A stretch of DNA of 27,085 nt, taken from Acidobacteriota bacterium. Lineage in GTDB: Bacteria; Acidobacteriota; Vicinamibacteria; Vicinamibacterales; Fen-181. Below are positions 1-7,402 of this stretch, in pieces. The notes beneath the pieces are model-generated. The model saw only the letters and a program-made list of their open reading frames with translations. It was not told the DNA's origin and made no database searches. Where the stretch lies: positions 1 through 27,085 of the forward strand of contig PMKG01000003.1 in the NCBI GenBank assembly GCA_003157675.1, written 5' to 3'. Within the stretch, counting starts at the first letter, position 1. Each line of letters opens with the position of its first letter. A program made the translations under genes and the position numbers.

Positions 1-253
1 GTCTCTCGCGGTCGGCGTCCGAAGTGCAATCGCCCGGTGACACGCTGACATGCGCCTGGGACACCAACGTCGCCCGGGCGCCGACCCGCATCGAGATCGG
101 CGCGAGGTTGCCTTCAAACTGTCACGTCGTTGTCACGACGTACGCACAACCTTCCAGTCGTAACGATTGTTGCGCCTGCTGTATGAACGATGTCGGACGC
201 ACATGGCTCCGCCAGGTGGCGGGCATACGCGTCGGCCGGCAACGAGGGGACAG
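1..253. other. Left-edge region without a confident gene
   Basis: No gene is supported here. On the minus strand an ATG at 89-91 opens a frame that runs off the left edge (about 30 codons with GC-rich third positions), so this could be the start of a gene lying mostly outside the window. A plus-strand frame is also open through the same bases, so the strand cannot be decided. A hairpin with 7-bp arms (ACGTCGT at 124-130, ACGACGT at 135-141, TGTC loop) could be an operator or weak terminator. Confidence 0.3.
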
Positions 254-499
254 ATGGACAATACTGCAGAATCGACACGGAGCGCGAGACGGGGCCGCGC
301 GTGGAAAAGCCCGCTCTGGCGCCGCGTCCGCGGCGAGTTCATGGAACTGCCGGGATTGTCTCTTCAGGTGGACCAGGCGGCCCGGTTGTTCGGCGTCGAC
401 CGTGCCGAGACCGAGCGCATCCTCGAAGCGCTCGTGCGAGTGGGGTTTCTCAGGCGCAGCACGGTCGGCGGTTTCGCGCGAAACGACAGCCGCCCATGA
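254..499 (+). CDS. Small winged-helix/HTH-like protein
   Basis: An 81-residue product with a basic N-terminus followed by a compact helix-turn-helix-like segment: GEFMELPGLSLQVDQAARLF, then an arginine-rich helix ending in LVRVGFLRR, then a short beta-like tail. The spacing resembles short winged-helix proteins in which a 'PGLxL..QAxRLF' helix precedes an 'ILEALVxxGFL' recognition-type helix; a DNA-binding role is inferred from this. The ATG at 254 is preferred over an upstream in-frame ATG at 167 because AGGGGA lies just before it. It stands alone, about 100 bp upstream of a TA operon, and nothing visible links the two. Function unknown. Confidence 0.55.
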   Translation: MDNTAESTRSARRGRAWKSPLWRRVRGEFMELPGLSLQVDQAARLFGVDRAETERILEALVRVGFLRRSTVGGFARNDSRP

Positions 500-569
500 G
501 CGTCAGGCTCGGCCGTTGGGAATGGAGCTAGCGCGAACACGGCAGCCTCGGCGCGGCCGCCCGGAGGCC

Positions 570-598
570 TTGACGATCCCGTGGTGTAAGTGCATGAT
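570..598 (+). promoter_or_regulatory. Predicted promoter of vapBC 1 (leaderless)
   Basis: TTGACG at 570-575 (5 of 6 to the sigma-70 -35 consensus), a 17-bp spacer, then CATGAT at 593-598 (4 of 6 to the -10). The expected start point, about 7 nt beyond the -10, is the A of the ATG at 605. No Shine-Dalgarno sequence is present, consistent with a leaderless transcript. Confidence 0.5.
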
Positions 599-607
599 AA
601 GTGCATG
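587..607 (+). repeat. 10-bp direct repeat over the antitoxin start
   Basis: TAAGTGCATG occurs at 587-596 and again at 598-607, one base apart, overlapping the predicted -10 and the ATG at 605. Antitoxins commonly repress their own operon at repeated sites over the promoter, so this is a reasonable operator; binding is inferred. Confidence 0.5.
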
Positions 608-838
608 GCCGTCAAGACCATCACAATCGACCTCGAGGCGTACGACACGCTGGCCCGGTACAAGCAGCCTGGGCAGTCGTTCTCGCAGGTCATCAAGGCG
701 CACTTCGGACCGCGCAAGACCGTGGGTGCCTTCCGCGAAGCACTGCGGGACGCGCGGCTGTCGTCGCGGACGGTGAAAGCGATCGAGGATCAGGTGAGCG
801 GACGCCCCCGGTCGCAGGCGCGGGTGCCTCAGCTGTGA
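605..838 (+). CDS. VapB-type antitoxin
   Basis: A 77-residue protein starting MAVKTITIDLEAYDTLARYK, a short beta strand followed by a helix, as in AbrB/VapB or RHH-like antitoxins that pair with PIN toxins. The middle (QSFSQVIKAHF) looks like the second helix of such a fold, and the basic C-terminal third would contact the toxin. The ATG at 605 is chosen over a GTG at 590 because it gives a conventional antitoxin N-terminus and lies at the predicted transcription start. The stop overlaps the GTG of the toxin gene (GTGA, 835-838), indicating translational coupling. Family identity is clear from the pairing; the exact antitoxin subfamily is not. Confidence 0.8.
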   Translation: MAVKTITIDLEAYDTLARYKQPGQSFSQVIKAHFGPRKTVGAFREALRDARLSSRTVKAIEDQVSGRPRSQARVPQL

Positions 839-1242
839 TCCACCTAGATACCAGTTTTCTCGTCGACCTGCTTCGTGAACAGCGGCAGGACCGATTCGGA
901 CGGGCGTCCCGGTACCTGGAGACGCTGGACGATCACGAGGTCCTCGCGGCCAGCGTGCACGTGATGTGCGAGCTGATGGCCGGGGCGAACCGGGCCGACG
1001 CGCCCGGCGGCGAGGGTGAACGACTCTCGCGCCTCTGCGACGCGCTGGTCGTCCGCTACCCGGACCAGGCGTTCGCGCCGCAGTATGGGCAATTGCTGGG
1101 CTGGTTGCGCGGATCCGGCGCGACGATCGACGCGATGGACCTGCTGATTGGGACCGCGGCGGTGGTGGACGGCTCGCCGCTCGTCACCCAGAACGTCCGC
1201 CATTTCTCGAAGATCCCGGGCCTGGTGGTCATCGGGTATTGA
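835..1242 (+). CDS. vapC: VapC-type PIN-domain toxin (ribonuclease)
   Basis: A 135-residue PIN-domain protein. It opens with VIHLDTSFLVDLL, carrying the first metal-binding aspartate in the usual 'hDTSxLhD' motif. Next come an acidic residue in MCELMAGA, then DAMDLLIGTAAV with the third acidic site, and a C-terminal LVTQNVRHFSKIPGLVV resembling the family's 'hhTxNxxdF..hpGL'. VapC toxins are Mg2+-dependent endoribonucleases, often cutting tRNA or rRNA, and are held inactive by VapB. The GTG start at 835 overlaps the antitoxin stop. The length is typical and all motif regions are present, so it is likely functional. Confidence 0.9.
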   Translation: MIHLDTSFLVDLLREQRQDRFGRASRYLETLDDHEVLAASVHVMCELMAGANRADAPGGEGERLSRLCDALVVRYPDQAFAPQYGQLLGWLRGSGATIDAMDLLIGTAAVVDGSPLVTQNVRHFSKIPGLVVIGY

Positions 1243-1250
1243 TGACCACC
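1224..1250 (+). terminator. Stem-loop across the vapC stop codon
   Basis: GGTGGTCATC (1224-1233) pairs perfectly with GATGACCACC (1241-1250) around a 7-nt loop, so the stop codon (1240-1242) sits at the base of the loop. There is no following T-run, so it is at best a weak intrinsic terminator or an mRNA 3'-end stabiliser. It lies between vapC and the convergent minus-strand genes. Confidence 0.5.
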
Positions 1251-1284
1251 GTGCCCTCTCGTCCGCCGGCCGGTTCGGCGGTTC

Positions 1285-1401
1285 CTACCCCTCCGGATGC
1301 AGGTGCAGCGTCTTGTTGTCACCCACGGTGCCGAGATACGCGCCGTTGATGAACCCCTGGGCCTCCTTCACCTGCTGTCGAACCCCCACCGGCGCGGACA
1401 C
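1285..1401 (-). CDS. Short orphan ORF or 3' gene remnant
   Basis: A 38-residue minus-strand frame from a GTG at 1399-1401 to a TAG at 1285-1287. It includes the segments KEAQGFINGAYLGTV and KTLHLHPEG, which read as ordinary coding sequence with GC-rich third positions. The frame is closed upstream by a stop about ten codons before the GTG. No ribosome-binding site is evident. It may be a tiny gene or the surviving C-terminus of a decayed one lying downstream of the lipoprotein gene. I do not recognise a family. Confidence 0.25.
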   Translation of the reverse strand: MSAPVGVRQQVKEAQGFINGAYLGTVGDNKTLHLHPEG

Positions 1402-1445
1402 CTTGCGTCGCGGGGGGTCGCTACGATCCTACGCATGAATCCGGG

Positions 1446-2411
1446 CTACCCCGGCAGCTTCTTGCCCGTGCCCTCGCTGACGATCGCGAAAGGCCCGCCC
1501 GCGACGGAGACTTCCTGCTTGAACGAGCAGCCGTCCTTCGACAGGTTGAACATCGTCATCCGCATCTTGACCGGCTTGCCGTCCAGCTTCAGGTCGTAGG
1601 CATACGTCCACGCGTCTTTGCTGATGGACAGGCCGAACGGCGACGCCATGCCGGTGTTGTCGGCGTCGAACCCGCGGTACGCTTTCGTGGCGGGGTCGTA
1701 GGTGTGAATCATCAGGTCGTGGTAGGGGCCGCCGGGCAGCGTGCCGTCAACTGTGCAGAACAGGTTCGTCCCGCCCGCCTGCCACCGGCAGTCCAGCGTC
1801 AGTGAGGACTTCCCTGCCGGCCCGAGTACGGACACCGTCTTCGCCTCCCCCGTCATCTCCCAATTCCCGACCAACCAGTCGAGCGCTTTCAGCTCTGGAC
1901 TCGCGTCCGCCTTCAGTGTGCCCCCGAGCAGCACGAGTCCAGGCGGAGGCTGGTCGCTGTTCCACATGTCGCGCGACAGCTTCCAGCTGCCGTCGGACTG
2001 CTTCTGCAGCGTCGCGAAGAACTTCCCCTTGTCGGCAACGGGGTCGCCGCCTCCAGGGGGAACGAACGTGCCTTCATACGTGCCTTCGACGTAGGCCGTG
2101 CTGCCGCCGCCCTCGATGGTGAGAGGTCCGAACCTGAAAGTCTTCGGATGTCCCATCGCCGTGTAGAGCTGGGTGATGGCCGCCTGGCCCTCGACCACCG
2201 GCATGTTCGGCGCCAGGACACGGGCGGTGTCCGTGTAGAACGTCTTTGCGAGGGCGGCAGGATCTCCCGTGGGGTTGATCACCGCGCTCACAAAGTCGTC
2301 GTTGACTTTCTGGATGGCCACCTTGTCCTGGTCGGACAGGGCGCCTTGCTGGCACGCGGCGGCCAGCAGGCAGGATGCGACGACGACGACACTCCACGCA
2401 CGATGCCTCAT
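1446..2411 (-). CDS. Lipoprotein with SnoaL/DUF4440-like and DUF1579-like halves
   Basis: A 321-residue exported protein. The N-terminus is a lipoprotein signal with a lipobox ending LLAAAC (Cys20), so the mature protein is probably membrane-anchored. Residues about 27-150 look like a SnoaL/DUF4440 (NTF2-like) domain: KVNDDFVSAVINPTGDPAAL, then YTDTARVLAPNMPVVEGQAAI, then KGKFFATLQKQSDGSWKLSRD. Residues about 170-315 resemble DUF1579: LKALDWLVGNWEMTGEA, LDCRWQAGGTNLFC, DLMIHTYDPATKAYRGF. Neither family has a firm general activity; NTF2-like folds often bind small molecules. It appears monocistronic: its 5' side faces a long inverted repeat that ends the upstream minus-strand gene. Confidence 0.8.
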   Translation of the reverse strand: MRHRAWSVVVVASCLLAAACQQGALSDQDKVAIQKVNDDFVSAVINPTGDPAALAKTFYTDTARVLAPNMPVVEGQAAITQLYTAMGHPKTFRFGPLTIEGGGSTAYVEGTYEGTFVPPGGGDPVADKGKFFATLQKQSDGSWKLSRDMWNSDQPPPGLVLLGGTLKADASPELKALDWLVGNWEMTGEAKTVSVLGPAGKSSLTLDCRWQAGGTNLFCTVDGTLPGGPYHDLMIHTYDPATKAYRGFDADNTGMASPFGLSISKDAWTYAYDLKLDGKPVKMRMTMFNLSKDGCSFKQEVSVAGGPFAIVSEGTGKKLPG

Positions 2412-2516
2412 ATCGCCTCCGTTCGAAAGAGCGAACGACGGACGGTTCGGTCAGGTGCGACGACGGGATGCTGGAGAAACCTGCAGACCAGAATACGCCA
2501 GCTCAGCCGGAACGGC

Positions 2517-2594
2517 TAGGGGTCGGAGCGGTTTTTCTCGATTACAGAAGTGAATTACAGATCTCGGATCGAAGAAAAACCGCTCCGACCCCTA
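2517..2594. repeat. 78-bp inverted repeat with 22-bp arms (REP/MITE-like, possible terminator)
   Basis: The arms at 2517-2538 and 2573-2594 are perfect reverse complements over 22 bp, with the core GGGGTCGGAGCGGTTTTT; after a one-base offset the match continues for four more bases. The middle is about 34 bp. The right arm ends seven bases from the stop codon of the aminotransferase gene, and read on the minus strand it ends in T-runs, so it could terminate that gene. Long perfect arms and a small unrelated centre are typical of REP-type or MITE-like mobile palindromes; no matching transposase is in the window. Confidence 0.75.
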
Positions 2595-2600
2595 CGGACG

Positions 2601-4020
2601 TCAGGCCAGGAAACTGCGGGAGAACTCCACGAACGAGCGGGCGTCGCCCAGGGTGCTGGCCAGGCCGAGCGAGACGCGCACGGCGCCGGTGCTCTTGGTG
2701 TCGATGCACCGCCGGAACTCGTCGTAGGTGATCCGGTCCGACAGGCGGACGAAGCAGCTCCTCATCTCATCGGGCGAGATTCCCATCGCCAGCTCACCGG
2801 CGCCCGGGTTGCAGAAGCACCCCGAGCGGATCGAGATCCGCAGGGCTCCCGCCCGCGCCTCGATCAGTTGATGGTCGATGAACTGTCCGTCCGGGTCGCG
2901 AAAGTTGACGGCGATCGTGCCGCCGCGCCGCTCGGTGTCGGACGGGCCGTAGATCGTCAGGAGCGGCCTTCCGTTCGCGTGCCGGAGCGACAACAGCGCA
3001 TCGGCGAGCCAACCGGTCAAAACGCCTACGCGCCGGTGGATGGCGTCAATGCCGACGTCGTCGAGGAAGTCGAGGCCGAAATCGACCGCGGGCAAGTTGG
3101 CGAAGTTGACCGTGCCGTCCTCGAAGGCCGCGGCGTCCGCGGCCAGGTGGTGCCGGTCCGCGCCGACCGAGGCCACCGTGATCGTGCCGCCGGAGAACCA
3201 CGGCCGGCGCAGCCGGCCGAGCGCCTTCCGCGTCGCGACGAGCGCGCCGACGCCCGTCGGATAGCCGAACATCTTGTAAAAGGACAGCACCACGAAGTCC
3301 GGGTGCAGCCGCGACAGGGCCAGGCGGTTGGTCGGCACGAAAGCGGCGGCGTCGAGCAGCACGTCCCAGCCGCGCGACTGTGCCGCCTCGATGAAGCCGA
3401 GGTCGTGCTGCACGCCGGAGAAGTTCGACTGGGCGGGAAAGGCAAACAGGCCGGGCGCCTGGCGCCCCTCCCGGTTCGAGGGCGGCGCCGACGACCGCCG
3501 GATCGACGCGCAGGTCAGGCGGCACGACCGGAATGTACGTGACCCCGGCCCCCGCCGACCGCGCGTACTCCCGGATGCCGTTGACCGAGTTGTGGTTGTC
3601 GAAGGTGAGCAGGAACCGGTTGCCGGGCCCGAACGGGTACGACTCGCCCACCAGCTTGAGCGCGTGGCTGGCGTTGGCGGTGAACACGACGACGTACTCG
3701 TCGGGCGACGCGCCGAAGTACTCGAGCACGTGGTGCCGTGCCCGTTCCACGAACTCGGTGGCCAGCCGCGAGGTTGGGCTCTCCGAATGGGGGTTCCCGA
3801 GCACGCGCCCGAGCAGCAGGTCGGCGTGGCGCCGGACCTGCGATGCCACCGGCAGACCGGCCCCGGTGTAATCGAGATAGACGTGGCCGTCCGCGTCCAG
3901 GCTGCTGAATTCGTGCGCCCGGAGATGGTCGACCGGCCCGCCCGGCGCGAACTCGGGCCATGCCTTCAGGAACTGGTCGACCGTGCCGGCAGCCTCACTG
4001 GACGTCGGCCTTCTCTCCAC
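2601..4020 (-). pseudogene. Class V aminotransferase, molybdenum-cofactor-sulfurase-like, frameshifted
   Basis: Two frames together encode one protein of about 470 residues. The upstream frame (start 4020) gives VYLDYTGAGLPVASQVRRHA, then EYVVVFTANASHALKLVGES and FDNHNSVNGIREYA, all hallmarks of PLP-dependent class V/NifS-like enzymes. The downstream frame continues with APGLFAFPAQSNFSGVQ, then SFYKMFGYPTGVGAL (the PLP lysine region) and SGCFCNPGAGE near the C-terminus. 'PAQSNFSG', 'SFYKMFGxPTG' and 'GCFCNPGA' are characteristic of Moco sulfurases (ABA3/MOCS3-C type cysteine desulfurases), where the cysteine carries the persulfide. The frame changes by one base near 3465-3490, in a C-rich stretch. 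Either the gene is dead or the base call is wrong; all catalytic motifs survive. No MOSC domain follows. Confidence 0.8.
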
Positions 4021-4036
4021 GATCGCTGCGGCTCAC

Positions 4037-4068
4037 CCCTGAGCCCTGAGCCTTGAGCCCTGAGCCTT
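4037..4068. repeat. Four tandem heptads (CCYTGAG)
   Basis: CCCTGAG, CCCTGAG, CCTTGAG and CCCTGAG follow without gaps at 4037-4064, then CCTT. The array fills the gap between the M13 peptidase stop and the aminotransferase start. A degenerate four-unit version occurs at 16429-16456. Confidence 0.7.
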
Positions 4069-6099
4069 CTACCAGATACTCGTCCTGACGTCCGCCGGCC
4101 GGACCATCGGGGATCCGGGTGCGCACCCGAACGCCTTGAAAAACTCGGGCATGTTGCCGAGCGGACCGTTCACGCGGAAATTGCCCGGGCTGTGCGGGTC
4201 GGTGGCCAGGCGCACGCGCTGGGCCTCGGGGCGAATCGTCTGCCGCCACACCTGCGCCCAATTGAGGAAGAACCGCTGCTCGGGCGTGAAGCCGTCGATC
4301 GGCGCCGGCCGCGGCTTGCCGGCGAGGACCTTCTCGAGCGAGGCGTAGGCGACGGTCAGGCCGCCGAGATCGCCGATGTTCTCGCCGAGCGTCAGCCTGC
4401 CGTTCACGTGCTCGCCGGGCAGCGCCTCGAAGCCGTCGAATTCCTTCACGAGCAGGTCGGTGTGCGCCTTGAACGCGGCGCGGTCGGCCTCGGTCCACCA
4501 GTTCTTCAGGTTGCCCTCGGCGTCGAACTGGCTGCCGCTGTCGTCGAAGCCGTGCCCCATCTCGTGGCCGATCACCGCGCCGATCCCGCCGTAGTTGACC
4601 GCGTCGTCCGCCTTCGGGTCGAAGAATGGCGGCTGCAGGATCCCGGCCGGGAAGACGATCTCGTTCATCGTCGGGCTGTAGTACGCGTTCACCGTCGGGG
4701 TCGTCATGCCCCACTCGGTGCGGTCGATCGGCTTGCCGAGCTTGGCGAGGTTGCGAGCGGCCTCGAACCTCTGCGCGCGCAGCAGGTTCTCGGCGTAGGA
4801 CGCGCGGGAGATGGTGAGCGCCGAGTAATCGCGCCACTTGTCGGGATACCCGACCTTGACGCCGAACGCGGCGAGCTTGCGGAGCGCCTGCGCCCTGGTC
4901 TCGGGGCCCATCCAGTCGAGCTTCTCGATCCGCTCCTTGAGCGTCGCGCGGAGGTTCCCGACGAGCCCGATCATCTTGGCCTTGGCCTCGGGGCTGAACG
5001 CGCGGCGCACGAAGAGCTGGCCGAGCGCCTCCCCGAGCGCGCGGTCGGTGGCCGCCTGCACCCGTATCCACCGCTGTTCTTGCTCCGGCACGCCGTTCAG
5101 GATCTTTCCGTTGAAGGCGAACGACTCGTCCTGGAACGCCTTGGGGAGCGCGTCGGCCATGGAGCGGACCATGTGCCACTGAAGGAAAGTCCGCCACTCG
5201 GCGGCGGACACGCTGGTGGCAATCTCGGCGAACGCCTTGAAGAACTGTGGCTGCCGCACATTGAGCGCCGGCACCTCGGCGACGCCGAGCGCCTTGAAGT
5301 ACTGCGACCAGTCGAACCCGGTGCCGAGCGCCTGCACCTCGGCCAGCGTCATCTTGTTGTAGGTCTTCTGCGGATCCCGGTTCTCGACGCGCGTGATGCT
5401 GACCTTGGCCAGCCTGCTCTCGATGCCGAGCACGACGGCGGCCTCTCTCGCCGCGGCCTCGTGCGAGTGGCCGGCGAGCTCCAGCATCCTCGCGACGTGC
5501 GCCTCGTACTTGTCGCGGATCTCCTTCGACTTCGGGTCGTCCTTGACGTAATAGTCGCGGTCCGGCAACCCGAGGCCGCCCTGGTTGAGCGTGCCGATGT
5601 AGCGAGTGCTTTCGCGCGGGTCCTGCGCGACGGCGAAGCCGAAGCCGGCGCTGAGGCCCGCGGCGCGCAGCCGGCCGAGCACGGGCGAGAGGTCGGCAGC
5701 GCTCTTGACGCCGTCGATAACGGCGAACCAGGGTTCGAGCGGCTTGATCCCAGCTTTCTCGATGGCCGCCTCGTCCATGCCGCTCGCGTAGAAGTCGCCG
5801 ACCTTCTGTTCGATGCTCCCGGCGGGCCAGTCCTTCTTCGCGCTGACCTCGTCGAGGATCGCTCTCAGCGTGTCGCGGTTGCGGTCGGCCAACTCCTCGA
5901 AGCTGCCCCAGCGGCTCTTGTCCGCCGGGACCGGGTTGGCCTTGATCCAGTTGCCGTCGGCGTACTGGTAGAAGTCGTCGCACGGCTTGACCGACGTGTC
6001 CATGTTTCCGGGGTCGATTGCCTTCCGCGACTGGCCCGCAAGACCGGCCGCCGTGGCGCAAATCGCCGCGATGAAGAGAGCGGTGAAAGTACGACGCAT
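4069..6099 (-). CDS. M13-family (neprilysin-like) zinc metallopeptidase, secreted
   Basis: A 676-residue M13 endopeptidase. Residues 1-22 form a signal peptide. The mature N-terminus has the family's MDTSVKPCDDFYQYADGNWI box (33-52). The catalytic core contains NAYYSPTMNEIVFPAGILQP (471-490), the zinc site GHEMGHGFDD (HExxH at 512-516) and ENIGDLGG (573-580), whose glutamate is the third zinc ligand. A late Cys659 may pair with Cys40. M13 enzymes cleave peptides at the outer face of the membrane or in the periplasm; this one has a cleavable signal rather than a membrane anchor. The ATG at 6099 is chosen because the signal peptide starts there; a much longer open frame upstream is a shadow of the next gene. 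GGAG of its ribosome site overlaps the stop of the upstream gene 14 nt away, indicating an operon. Confidence 0.95.
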   Translation of the reverse strand: MRRTFTALFIAAICATAAGLAGQSRKAIDPGNMDTSVKPCDDFYQYADGNWIKANPVPADKSRWGSFEELADRNRDTLRAILDEVSAKKDWPAGSIEQKVGDFYASGMDEAAIEKAGIKPLEPWFAVIDGVKSAADLSPVLGRLRAAGLSAGFGFAVAQDPRESTRYIGTLNQGGLGLPDRDYYVKDDPKSKEIRDKYEAHVARMLELAGHSHEAAAREAAVVLGIESRLAKVSITRVENRDPQKTYNKMTLAEVQALGTGFDWSQYFKALGVAEVPALNVRQPQFFKAFAEIATSVSAAEWRTFLQWHMVRSMADALPKAFQDESFAFNGKILNGVPEQEQRWIRVQAATDRALGEALGQLFVRRAFSPEAKAKMIGLVGNLRATLKERIEKLDWMGPETRAQALRKLAAFGVKVGYPDKWRDYSALTISRASYAENLLRAQRFEAARNLAKLGKPIDRTEWGMTTPTVNAYYSPTMNEIVFPAGILQPPFFDPKADDAVNYGGIGAVIGHEMGHGFDDSGSQFDAEGNLKNWWTEADRAAFKAHTDLLVKEFDGFEALPGEHVNGRLTLGENIGDLGGLTVAYASLEKVLAGKPRPAPIDGFTPEQRFFLNWAQVWRQTIRPEAQRVRLATDPHSPGNFRVNGPLGNMPEFFKAFGCAPGSPMVRPADVRTSIW

Positions 6100-6113
6100 G
6101 TCTTTATGATCTC

Positions 6114-6992
6114 CTACAGGGTCCAGGCCCTGAATTTCCAGCTGACGCCGGCGGTCACGCCAACCGTTGCATCCATCTCCGTCATCCCGAACGTCATGCC
6201 ACCGTCGAGGCGCATCGCGCCCCGGAGGTAGCGCGCGCCGACCAGGACCGACCGACGGCTCCCGGTGCCGGGAGGCGGCTCCCCGCGGCGGGTGCTCGAT
6301 CGCCCGGCCAGCTCGCCGAGCACCTCGACCTGGCGCCCGACGCGCATGGCGAGCGACAGGCCGTAGGTGAGCACGTCGTTCTGCGATTGGCCATCCACCG
6401 GGCTCGGCAGGATGCCGAGACCGATGTTGCCCGCCACTCGAACGCCGGCGAGCGTCTTGCCGACGGCGAAGCCGGTGAAGAAGTTCGTCGTGTTGAGGCC
6501 AAGGCCGCTCGCGTGCTTGGCGTTGGGCAGGCTCGTCGAGAACAGGAAGGCCACCGAGGGGCGCGTGGCCTTCTCGCCCAGCAGGCGCACCTTGGCGCCG
6601 ATGGACATGTCGACGACCGAGTGAGTGGAATCGCCGGTCGCGGTCACCTCGCCGGCCAGCGGGGCGAAGTACCTGTTGGTAATGCCGAGGCGCTGATAGG
6701 GTCCGCCCGTCACTTCGATGTCGGCAACCGGGCTGATCCCGAAGGTCAGGCCGATGACCGGGACGCGCGTCAGCGAACCCGCGAGGCCGGAGGCGGGAAA
6801 CAGCACGTCCGTGCCGTGGTCGAAGCCCACGCCGACGAGCACCTGCCCGGCGCCGATCGGCTCGGGGTCCTGGGTCTGGAGCGGGCGCTGCTGCGCGAGG
6901 ACCGCCGACGGAGCGAGCAGGCAGACGACAGCGCACAGGAGGACGGCGCGCGCCCGGCGGGCGTGACGCGTCGGACACTCGCGTGGAGCCAT
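6114..6992 (-). CDS. Outer-membrane beta-structure protein (probable porin/transporter-like)
   Basis: A 292-residue secreted protein. After a signal peptide (about residues 1-33, ending SAVLAQQ) it consists of alternating hydrophobic/polar strands with glycine and aromatic turns, for example GAGQVLVGVGFDHGTDVLFP, FGISPVADIEVTGGPYQRLG, FLFSTSLPNAKH, NFFTGFAVGKTLAGVRVAG, and it ends VSWKFRAWTL with the aromatic-rich terminus typical of outer-membrane barrels. The pattern suggests about 10-12 strands and resembles 'transporter' or DUF3187-like barrels; the substrate is unknown. An in-frame ATG 24 codons upstream (7064) exists, but 6992 places the signal peptide at the N-terminus. It is immediately upstream of the M13 peptidase and probably cotranscribed. 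Confidence 0.7.
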   Translation of the reverse strand: MAPRECPTRHARRARAVLLCAVVCLLAPSAVLAQQRPLQTQDPEPIGAGQVLVGVGFDHGTDVLFPASGLAGSLTRVPVIGLTFGISPVADIEVTGGPYQRLGITNRYFAPLAGEVTATGDSTHSVVDMSIGAKVRLLGEKATRPSVAFLFSTSLPNAKHASGLGLNTTNFFTGFAVGKTLAGVRVAGNIGLGILPSPVDGQSQNDVLTYGLSLAMRVGRQVEVLGELAGRSSTRRGEPPPGTGSRRSVLVGARYLRGAMRLDGGMTFGMTEMDATVGVTAGVSWKFRAWTL

Positions 6993-7130
6993 CCGCTCAT
7001 TGTGCCACGCCGGGCCCGGCAGGCCCGACCTTGTGAGCACGCGCTTCTGAGACATAGTGGTCATTATTCAACGAAAATGGACCCCTGTGGCGCCATTAAA
7101 CGCGACCGTGTCCGCCGGCAGGGTTCGCAC

Positions 7131-7159
7131 TTGAGGTCGTCTCTCACCGTGGTTATACT
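7131..7159 (+). promoter_or_regulatory. Predicted promoter of the MazEF-type operon (leaderless)
   Basis: TTGAGG at 7131-7136, an exact 17-bp spacer, and TATACT at 7154-7159 (5 of 6 to the -10 consensus). Seven bases further is the ATG at 7166, so transcription should begin at or next to the start codon. Confidence 0.6.
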
Positions 7160-7165
7160 TTGGGT

Positions 7166-7402
7166 ATGAAAACAGCGGTGTCGATTCCTGACCAGGTCTT
7201 CGAGCAGGCGGAGCGCCTGGCTCGCCGGACGCGGAAATCGAGGAGCCATGTGTTCAGCAACGCCCTCCGCGAATATGTCGGTCGGCACGCTCCGGATGAG
7301 GTGACCGAGGCGATGAATCGGGTCTGCGATCAGGTGGGGGCCCAACCCGACCGATTCGTGGGCCGGGCGGCACGGCAGACTCTGGAGCACAGCGAATGGT
7401 AA
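7166..7402 (+). CDS. Ribbon-helix-helix antitoxin (MazE/CopG-like)
   Basis: A 78-residue protein. The first 45 residues, MKTAVSIPDQVFEQAERLAR followed by TRKSRSHVFSNALREYV, are a textbook ribbon-helix-helix: a 'KTAVSIPD' strand, helix A, an 'SRSHVFSNAL' turn and helix B. The acidic/polar tail (PDEVTEAMNRVCDQVG) is where such antitoxins wrap the toxin. The ATG at 7166 is preferred to a TTG at 7160 because it matches the family N-terminus and the predicted +1. Its stop overlaps the toxin start by 7 nt. Autorepression through the RHH fold is expected, but no clear operator palindrome is seen. Confidence 0.85.
   Translation: MKTAVSIPDQVFEQAERLARRTRKSRSHVFSNALREYVGRHAPDEVTEAMNRVCDQVGAQPDRFVGRAARQTLEHSEW

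Noticed and set aside
2601..4020. Programmed ribosomal frameshift in the aminotransferase
   Set aside because: No recognisable slippery heptamer with stimulator structure; a mutation or base-call error near a C-run is simpler.
4192..6231. 679-codon plus-strand frame opposite the M13 peptidase
   Set aside because: It is an antisense shadow: low-complexity Arg/Glu/Leu/Gly-rich translation, while the minus strand has clear M13 motifs.
6100..6978. N-terminal extension of the M13 frame to 6978
   Set aside because: It overlaps the barrel gene out of frame, translates to Arg/Pro-rich nonsense, and the signal peptide begins at the ATG at 6099.
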